From an uncultured Mobiluncus sp. (GTDB taxonomy: Bacteria; Actinomycetota; Actinomycetes; Actinomycetales; Actinomycetaceae), in NCBI RefSeq assembly GCF_943914685.1, contig NZ_CALUCZ010000005.1, forward strand, positions 36,126-100,125: a stretch of DNA of 64,000 nt, in the 5' to 3' direction. The notes under the pieces were generated by a model that was given only the letters and a program-made list of their open reading frames with translations, did not search any database and was not told the origin of the DNA. Shown one piece after another: positions 58,495-64,000 of this stretch; position 1 is the stretch's first letter, and every line of letters begins with the position of its first letter. A program made the translations under genes and the position numbers.

Positions 58495-60699
58495 TTGAAG
58501 ATGAATTTGAAGAAGAAGTTTGTGATTGGTGCTGCTTCGTTGGCGCTGGTTGCTGGCATGGGCGTCGCTCCGGCGATGGCTGCTCCGGCTGATATTTCGG
58601 CTAATCGTTGGGCGGGTCCGAATCGTTACGATACCGCTATTCAGATTGCCTTGAAGGGCTGGGCTGACGCGAATGGTGAGAATCCGTCCGCTGCTACGGT
58701 TTACGTTTCTAACGGTGCTTCCTTGGTGGATGCTATCGCTGGTGGCGTGTTGAAGAATGGCCCGATGTTGCTGGTGAACGGCGATAAGGCGGTGCAGTCT
58801 AAGGTTGCCGACACGATTAAGAAGCTCAATGCTGGCAAGGTTATCGCTTTGGGCGGTACCGGTGCTGTGTCTGATGAGGCTTTGAAGGCTGTGGCTGGTT
58901 CTGCCGCGACTGAGCGTATTGCTGGTGCGGATCGTTTCGAGACTGCCGCTAAGATTGCGGAGGCTGCTAAGAAGCAGGGCGTGTCGGTGAATCGTGTGTA
59001 CTTGGCTAATGGCCAGAATTTGGTTGATGCCTTGGTTGGCGGTCAGCTGCAAGATGGTGTTATCTTGCTTACTGATGGTGCTGACAAGCTGCCGGCTGCT
59101 ACTGCTAAGGCTTTGAACAAGATTGGTGGTGGCGCTTCCCTGTACGCTTTGGGTGGTACGGCTTCTGTGTCTGATGCGGTCTTGAAGAGTGCTGCGGTGT
59201 CTCAGACCATCCTGATTGATTCTTTCTTGGAGGATAACAAGGCTGCTGTCGAGGCTTCCGCTAAGGCTGATTTGGCTGTGAATGGCTGGGTTAAGGTTAA
59301 CGGCGCGACTCAGGACGAGTTCACTACCGCTCTCGGTGCTGACAACACTACGAAAGCGAAGATTGCTGCTACCTGGCCGAAGGTCGACGCTACCTTAGCC
59401 GCCAAAGCTGCTGTTGCCGCTAATTCATGGTATTTGAAGAATGGTGCTAATGGTCAGGCTACGAAAGACACTTACGCTAACGCGTTTGGCGCTGCTTCCC
59501 CGACGGAGAAGCTCGAGTCCGGCGCTGAAGCCACCGCCTACCTGGGCACCACCAAGGCTGTCGCGGCCGCTCAGGATGTCGCTGATGGCGCTGCAGCTGA
59601 CGTGACTGCTAATAACTTGAAGGGCAAGCTGGTCGCCGCTACCGGTATTATCGACGCTTCTGCTGATGCTGTGTTGAATGAGGTCATCAACGACGGTTCT
59701 AACGGCAAGAAGGGCTTGGGTTCTGTTCCTACCTTAGCTGATGTTCAAAAGGTGTTCCCGGATGTTACTGCTAAGACTACTGGTATGGAGTTCGTGACTT
59801 CTATCGGTTTGGATCCTGCTAAGTTGAAGACCGACACCGCTGGTCAGACTAAAGTGTTGGAATCCGCTTTGAAGGCTCAGGTTGCTAAGTTGCAGGCCGA
59901 CGCGGCTGCTGCTGGTAAGGCTAATACTGCTGCGATTAAGGCTAAGACTGAGGCTTCTGATGCTCTGTTCAAGCTGATTTCTGGTGGCGCTGTGAACTAC
60001 AACGTGAATCGTCTTGGTGGTGCGGATCGTTTCGCGACTGCTGTAAAGATTGCTACTCACGTTTACGGTGAGAAGGGCGAAAAGTTTGCTCCGACTCGTA
60101 TCTACTTTGCTAACGGTATGGCTTTCGCTGACGCGGCCGTCGCTGGTTACATTGACAACTCGAGCCGTCGTGGCCCGGTGTTGTTGGTCAACAAGGATTC
60201 AGTTCCTTCCGTGACTGGTGAACAGGCTCTGGCTTGGGACAAGGTCGTGGATTACGTGCGTAAGAACGTGACCTTTATTGGTGGTACTGGTGTTATCTCT
60301 GACGAGAACGGTGCTGCCGAGCTGGAGAAGCTCGCCCCGGCCACCGCTGCTTCCGGCACGGTTTCTTTCGGAACCTGGAATACATCTACCACCAAGGAAG
60401 CTGAGATTGCTGTCACCACGAAGGATATGCCTAACGGCTCTACCCTGACCATCGAGTGGTACGGTCGTACCGGCAATGCCGGCACCGGTGCTATGCTGGT
60501 AAAGGATTCCAAGTTGGGTAAGGATACCGAAGGAACAGTGACCGCTGTTGCCACTACGCCAGACGTGAATGGCAAGGTCAAGATTACCTTCGATAACGTT
60601 CCTGCCCCGAAGTCCTATGTCCGTGTGAAGGTTACCGCTAAGAACTCTTCTGGCGAGGTCATTACCGAGACCTACTCCACTTGGACCGAGGTCAAGTAG
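58495..60699 (+). CDS. Secreted protein with cell-wall-binding type 2 repeats (CWB1)
   Basis: A 734-residue secreted protein. The signal peptide (MKMNLKKKFVIGAASLALVA, cleavage after APAMA) is followed by two type 2 repeats in the first 240 residues (RWAGPNRYDTAIQIA, IAGADRFETAAKIAE, each with a GGTGAVSD-like end), an Ala-rich helical middle, a third repeat near residue 500 (RLGGADRFATAVKIA) and a beta-rich C-terminal domain. Three such repeats anchor clostridial proteins to anionic wall polymers. I list TTG 58495, 5 bases after AAGAAGGG; ATG 58501 would be two residues shorter. A CRP-type site lies upstream. Confidence 0.9.
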   Translation: MKMNLKKKFVIGAASLALVAGMGVAPAMAAPADISANRWAGPNRYDTAIQIALKGWADANGENPSAATVYVSNGASLVDAIAGGVLKNGPMLLVNGDKAVQSKVADTIKKLNAGKVIALGGTGAVSDEALKAVAGSAATERIAGADRFETAAKIAEAAKKQGVSVNRVYLANGQNLVDALVGGQLQDGVILLTDGADKLPAATAKALNKIGGGASLYALGGTASVSDAVLKSAAVSQTILIDSFLEDNKAAVEASAKADLAVNGWVKVNGATQDEFTTALGADNTTKAKIAATWPKVDATLAAKAAVAANSWYLKNGANGQATKDTYANAFGAASPTEKLESGAEATAYLGTTKAVAAAQDVADGAAADVTANNLKGKLVAATGIIDASADAVLNEVINDGSNGKKGLGSVPTLADVQKVFPDVTAKTTGMEFVTSIGLDPAKLKTDTAGQTKVLESALKAQVAKLQADAAAAGKANTAAIKAKTEASDALFKLISGGAVNYNVNRLGGADRFATAVKIATHVYGEKGEKFAPTRIYFANGMAFADAAVAGYIDNSSRRGPVLLVNKDSVPSVTGEQALAWDKVVDYVRKNVTFIGGTGVISDENGAAELEKLAPATAASGTVSFGTWNTSTTKEAEIAVTTKDMPNGSTLTIEWYGRTGNAGTGAMLVKDSKLGKDTEGTVTAVATTPDVNGKVKITFDNVPAPKSYVRVKVTAKNSSGEVITETYSTWTEVK

Positions 60700-60747
60700 T
60701 CTCAAACCAGGATTCGTCCTGGGTACTGACTGAAAACTAAATAAACC

Positions 60748-60781
60748 CTGTGCCCCGGGGCCTCACGGCCCCGGGGCACAG
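60748..60781 (+). terminator. 15-bp GC-rich hairpin after CWB1
   Basis: CTGTGCCCCGGGGCC (60748-60762) pairs exactly with 60767-60781 around TCAC, 48 bases after the stop. No T run follows. Nearly the same hairpin, in mirror orientation, stands at 61444-61475 after the opposing CWB2 gene. Confidence 0.6.
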
Positions 60782-60840
60782 TCGTATTGCGTTATACCAT
60801 TCGTCTGGTTTTAGTATTTCTGCTGTGCGGAATCGTAAAG

Positions 60841-61095
60841 CTAGTATGCTCCGCGGTCAGCGTATGATTCTCCATTTGGCCCGTAGTGGTCATGCCCTTT
60901 GTCACTGTAAAATTTTTCGCCGGATACATGACCCTTTGCGATAAGAGTTTGTCCCTCATAGTTGCCCTTTCCGAAAGACACCGTGACTTCTTCCCCAGAT
61001 TCAGTGGTGGCATATACAGGTGCTGTCCAGCTGCGGTCTCCGCCTGCATTTTCCCCGGTTCCAAATTCTGGATTTCCTTTAGGGTTATCTCCCAT
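60841..61095 (-). CDS. Small hydrophilic protein of unknown function
   Basis: An 84-residue acidic protein without signal peptide or membrane segment, starting MGDNPKGNPEFGTGENAGGD and ending in a His/Asp/Tyr-rich part (SDKGHDHYGPNGESYADRG). The ATG at 61095 has GAGGAAG about 10 bases upstream; the frame is open to 61224, which would add a hydrophobic 43-residue stretch. It lies alone between the two GC-rich hairpins that end CWB1 and CWB2. I do not recognise the family. The HDH pattern could bind metal, but this is only a guess. Confidence 0.5.
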   Translation of the reverse strand: MGDNPKGNPEFGTGENAGGDRSWTAPVYATTESGEEVTVSFGKGNYEGQTLIAKGHVSGEKFYSDKGHDHYGPNGESYADRGAY

Positions 61096-61443
61096 TTCAA
61101 TCACTTCCTCGTCAACTTGAAATATGAGTTTTGTACCTAACCAAAAGCTGCTTTTGCCAACACACAGCCACTTCAATTGTATCTTTACCTCGCCTATACC
61201 GCTAGAGCTGCTAGGCAGGTTCAACCCAGGACTTTATCGTTCAATCTCTGCTGTTTCTAAAAAATTTTGACACCTAAACGTCGTAGTCAGTCTATGGGGC
61301 AAAGCGCCACTTGAAACCTGCTTCACTCTCGCCCGTATATTAATGAAACCGGGGTTTAACACGGGTACTCGAGTTTGACACGGAACTACTCTCAAAAAAT
61401 AGATGGCATACAGTGTGCAGACAGAAACCTCCACAGACAACAC

Positions 61444-61475
61444 TGTGCCCCGGGGCCGTGAGGCTCCGGGGCACA
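61444..61475 (-). terminator. GC-rich hairpin after CWB2, mirror of the CWB1 hairpin
   Basis: 61444-61457 pairs with 61462-61475 (one G-U). Read on the minus strand, in the direction of CWB2, it is TGTGCCCCGGAGCC, loop TCAC, then the matching arm: the same loop and arms as the CWB1 hairpin except for one base. Confidence 0.6.
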
Positions 61476-61628
61476 AATGTTTATAAAACCGGCAATTTAC
61501 CGGGTGAACCGTCCGCACGTGCAGGGCCTATCGACACTGGCTTGGCAGGGGCGCCCGCCAGCTACGGTATTTAGCCCGGACCAGGCGGGCGGGGCTGCAA
61601 AAATGCTTTTGCCGGGCTGCGGACACGA

Positions 61629-61660
61629 GCGAGCCCTGGTAGGCGTCTACCAGGGCTCGC
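61629..61660 (-). terminator. 14-bp perfect hairpin directly after CWB2
   Basis: GCGAGCCCTGGTAG (61629-61642) and its exact complement (61647-61660) enclose a GCGT loop. It stands 46 bases after the CWB2 stop. There is no T run on the minus strand. Confidence 0.55.
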
Positions 61661-61706
61661 CGATTATGAAATTTTTGGTGAAACTAGAAAGTCTCTACCG
61701 AATTCG

Positions 61707-63980
61707 CTACGGAAGCGCAATCTTAACAGTTGCGGTGGCCTCAGCACTCTTAGCCTTGCCGGACTCAGTCTGGGTTACTTTGTACGTAACAGTAGCGTTA
61801 TCCGAATTAGTCAAGCCAGAACCAGTAACGGTGATAGTTACCGGAGTGGTATCTGCAAATGTCCCAGAGGTCTTGTCCAGCGTAAGCTTGGCATTCCCAC
61901 CGGTGATTGCCCAACTAGCACCAGCCACACCCTTGATAGTAAAGGTAGTGGTACCACTAGCTGTCACAATATCGGCAGCGCCATTCGTGGTAGTCGGTGT
62001 TGCCGAAGAAGCGGCCGGGGCTTCTGGCTGGTCCTTGAGACCTTCAGCGAAGGACTTCACGGCTGCTTTCAGGGTATCGTCAGACACCGCTCCGGTACCG
62101 CCAATGGTGAAGCCTTCCTTCATGGTTTTACCCTGGGTCATGCCCAAACGCTTGAACTCAGCCAGAACGTTGTCGCTCGGGGTGCCAGTAGAAGGCAGCA
62201 GCAAAATCGGGCCCTCTTCGAGCTGACCTGCGACCATGGCGTCAACAATGTTAGCGTCGTTACCGGAAGCAACGTAAACACGCTTTTTACCGTTCAACTG
62301 ACCATCATTCTTGCCCTCAGGACCAGCGGTCAGGTAGTAAGACAGCAAAGCAGCGGTTTCGTACCGGTCAGCACCCGCCAAACGCTGATAAGTACCAGTA
62401 GAAGTAATCACCTTCGGCAGCGGACCAGCATTGTAGGCATTCACGGCATCTTTCAAAGCCTGGAAGCACTTGTTAGCCTGAGCCTTGACCTCAGCAGCCT
62501 TCTTCGGGGCAGCAATACCCATAGCAGCAGCAGAAACCGGCGAAGACGCAGCATTCGTCTGGAAAGTAGTGAAATCAGTGGCCTCGTAGCCCACAGCATC
62601 AGCATAGGTAAACTGCTCAGCACCAATCTTCAACAGATTATCGCTAGACTCAGCAATCTGCTGAGCCTTCTTATCAGCAGCCGCGAAGTCATAACCAGAC
62701 ACCACATCACCGGTCGTGGTAAACCCACCAGGGGTCACACTACCATCAGCGTTAACCACCAGCTTCTGAGCATCAAAACCATAGTAAGCCTTGAACTTAT
62801 TAAGGAAAACAGTCTGACCGGTGGCGACATCCGCCGGAGCTTTACCGGCTGGAGTAACAAGCGTATCCAGAGCAGTGTTCATCTCTTTCTTGAGCTTGTT
62901 GACGGTATTCGCCTCAGTGCCATCTGCCTTACCCATAATCTTCGCCAGGTTAGCAGCTACCTCAGCGTTAGCGTTCTTCCAGCCCTTGAAAGCCTTAGCT
63001 TCCTTGCCAGTCGCAATCTCATCCTTGATGTTAATATCATTCTCATCAGCAGAAGTACCATTAATCGCAGCCTTGCCCAAGCCGAGGTAGTTGTTGTTCG
63101 GCACGTCCAGCACGTCCTTGGTCATATGCTGCCATGCACCCTGACCGTAGTACTTAGCGGCAGCGGTCTGGACATCAGCCTTCAAAGAATCAATAGTAGT
63201 GTTGTACTTCCAAGGATTGATCCTTTCCTTACCACCGGTTACCTTGTTCACCTGGTCGTCAGACAAAGCCCCGGTACCACCCAGAACAATGACACCCTTG
63301 TTAGTAAGGTTCTTCTGGTAGTAATCCACAGTACCCTGAGGAACATCACCAGTAGGAGGAACCAGGATAATCGGACCATCAGTAACCGCACCAGCAGTCA
63401 AAGCATCAACAACAACATTGCCCTGAGCAAAATAGTTATGAGCCCAGGTGGGGCCAGACTCCTTGGCCTTCTTAATGATTTCGATATTCGTGGCGTAACG
63501 ATCCTTACCGCCCAAACGAGAAATCGTAGGAGTCCCGTTATCGTAGCCAGCAACGACGTTATCAATCCAAGCATTCGGGACCACGCCGGTACCACCAACA
63601 GCAGTGAACTCGATCACGCCCGTGCCAATCAGCTTCTTGATTTGGTGACCGACAACAATCTGTCCAGCCTTATCAGCCGGAACCAACACGACCACACCAT
63701 CATTCAAAATACCTGACGATGCCGCATCCACCATAGACGTGTAATTGACCAGATAGACCTTTTTCTTCTTCTTGCCAGTAGTGTCGTCCTTGGCAGCTTT
63801 CATCGCAACCTTCAAAGAGGTCTCCACACGCTCCGCACCAGCAATACGATCAAAAGACTGACCGCCAGGCAACACAATCTTGTCACCCGCATTCGCCATC
63901 GCGGGAGCGACGCCCATGCCAGCAACCAGCGCCAACGAAGCAGCGCCAATCACAAACTTCTTCTTCAAATTCATCTTCAA
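61707..63980 (-). CDS. Secreted protein with cell-wall-binding type 2 repeats (CWB2)
   Basis: A 757-residue secreted protein with the same signal peptide as CWB1. Two type 2 repeats follow in the first 260 residues (RIAGAERVETSLKVA, RLGGKDRYATNIEII, with VGGTGVV and LGGTGALSD ends), then a helical middle, a third repeat near residue 540 (RLAGADRYETAALLS, GGTGAVSD end), and a Thr/Ser-rich C-terminal Ig-like domain (WAITGGNAKLTLDKTSGTF). The mature middle and C terminus are unrelated by eye to CWB1. The upstream 20 bases to the window edge match the CWB1 leader. It faces CWB1 tail to tail; its promoter lies outside the window. Confidence 0.9.
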   Translation of the reverse strand: MKMNLKKKFVIGAASLALVAGMGVAPAMANAGDKIVLPGGQSFDRIAGAERVETSLKVAMKAAKDDTTGKKKKKVYLVNYTSMVDAASSGILNDGVVVLVPADKAGQIVVGHQIKKLIGTGVIEFTAVGGTGVVPNAWIDNVVAGYDNGTPTISRLGGKDRYATNIEIIKKAKESGPTWAHNYFAQGNVVVDALTAGAVTDGPIILVPPTGDVPQGTVDYYQKNLTNKGVIVLGGTGALSDDQVNKVTGGKERINPWKYNTTIDSLKADVQTAAAKYYGQGAWQHMTKDVLDVPNNNYLGLGKAAINGTSADENDINIKDEIATGKEAKAFKGWKNANAEVAANLAKIMGKADGTEANTVNKLKKEMNTALDTLVTPAGKAPADVATGQTVFLNKFKAYYGFDAQKLVVNADGSVTPGGFTTTGDVVSGYDFAAADKKAQQIAESSDNLLKIGAEQFTYADAVGYEATDFTTFQTNAASSPVSAAAMGIAAPKKAAEVKAQANKCFQALKDAVNAYNAGPLPKVITSTGTYQRLAGADRYETAALLSYYLTAGPEGKNDGQLNGKKRVYVASGNDANIVDAMVAGQLEEGPILLLPSTGTPSDNVLAEFKRLGMTQGKTMKEGFTIGGTGAVSDDTLKAAVKSFAEGLKDQPEAPAASSATPTTTNGAADIVTASGTTTFTIKGVAGASWAITGGNAKLTLDKTSGTFADTTPVTITVTGSGLTNSDNATVTYKVTQTESGKAKSAEATATVKIALP

Positions 63981-64000
63981 AAAAACCCTTCTTCTGGGTA

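Larger units (their letters stand above)
61096..61706. other. Gap before the convergent CWB2 gene
   Basis: The 611 bases hold the mirror GC hairpin (61444-61475) and a second perfect hairpin (61629-61660). A TTGACA word at 61375 with a weak AATAGA 17 bases on could start a short transcript ending at the first hairpin. No convincing gene is seen; the open frame 61234-61518 on the minus strand has no ribosome binding site and spans the hairpin. Confidence 0.4.

Noticed and set aside
61375..61475. Possible small RNA from TTGACA to the GC hairpin
   Set aside because: The -10 (AATAGA) is weak and the hairpin has no T run; not enough to list as a feature.
61234..61518. 94-codon minus-strand frame in the CWB gap
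   Set aside because: It spans the GC hairpin, has no ribosome binding site and no recognisable features.
1..64000. tRNA, rRNA, insertion sequence and prophage genes
   Set aside because: None was recognised by eye; no transposase, integrase or phage structural motifs in any credible frame. A tRNAscan or Rfam run could still find small RNAs.

Overview
The window looks like a chromosomal segment of a moderately high G+C actinobacterium of the Actinomycetaceae. My best guess is Mobiluncus or a close relative, because two secreted proteins with cell-wall-binding type 2 repeats sit next to actinobacterial hallmark genes: a WhiB regulator, NucS mismatch endonuclease, the GlgE/GlgB glucan pathway, DUF2550, DUF5719 and L,D-transpeptidases. 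This assignment rests on gene content and recalled families, not on a database search.

Layout: 1-7.3 kb is a cell-surface polysaccharide region (DUF2142 protein, two family 2 glycosyltransferases, a flippase-like protein, RfbD, RfbA, ManA). 7.4-12.9 kb has a WhiB2-type regulator, a large membrane glycosyltransferase and a DUF5719 protein. 12.9-17.3 kb has a divergent RDD/SpoIIM pair and two L,D-transpeptidases. 17.5-19.9 kb is rpmE-prfA-prmC. 20.1-28.3 kb is an accessory block between prmC and tsaC: a MacAB-like exporter operon, a cyclic-nucleotide-domain histidine kinase, an output-less response regulator and a DASS-family transporter. 28.4-39.3 kb resumes a conserved order: tsaC, wecA, atpI-like, atpBEFHAGDC, DUF2550, nucS. 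39.6-44.2 kb carries a small zinc-binding-type protein, an unusual NagA, an alpha/beta hydrolase and a lipoprotein/membrane protein pair. 44.4-56.5 kb has a DivIVA-like coiled-coil protein and glycogen genes (GlgP, GlgE, GlgB), interspersed with TetR, thioredoxin/TPR and VIT-family genes. 56.5-64 kb is an accessory region with a Fic protein between direct repeats and two convergent cell-wall-binding-repeat genes with shared ends.

The genes mainly serve envelope building (dTDP-rhamnose and mannose supply, glycosyltransferases, undecaprenyl-linked glycan initiation, 3-3 peptidoglycan crosslinking, surface proteins), energy (F-type ATPase), glycogen/alpha-glucan turnover and translation termination.

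The most interesting signals are mostly non-coding: two perfect CRP/GlxR-type sites, one spaced exactly like a class II activator site before a surface-protein gene; a 61-bp repeat with nested palindromes on both sides of the Fic gene; shared leader/signal-peptide and hairpin ends on the two surface genes; four TCAGGG hexamers phased at one helical turn before the exporter operon; an 18-bp divergent intergenic that seems to share one -10 element; and many apparently leaderless genes. No rRNA, tRNA, CRISPR array or insertion sequence was found.
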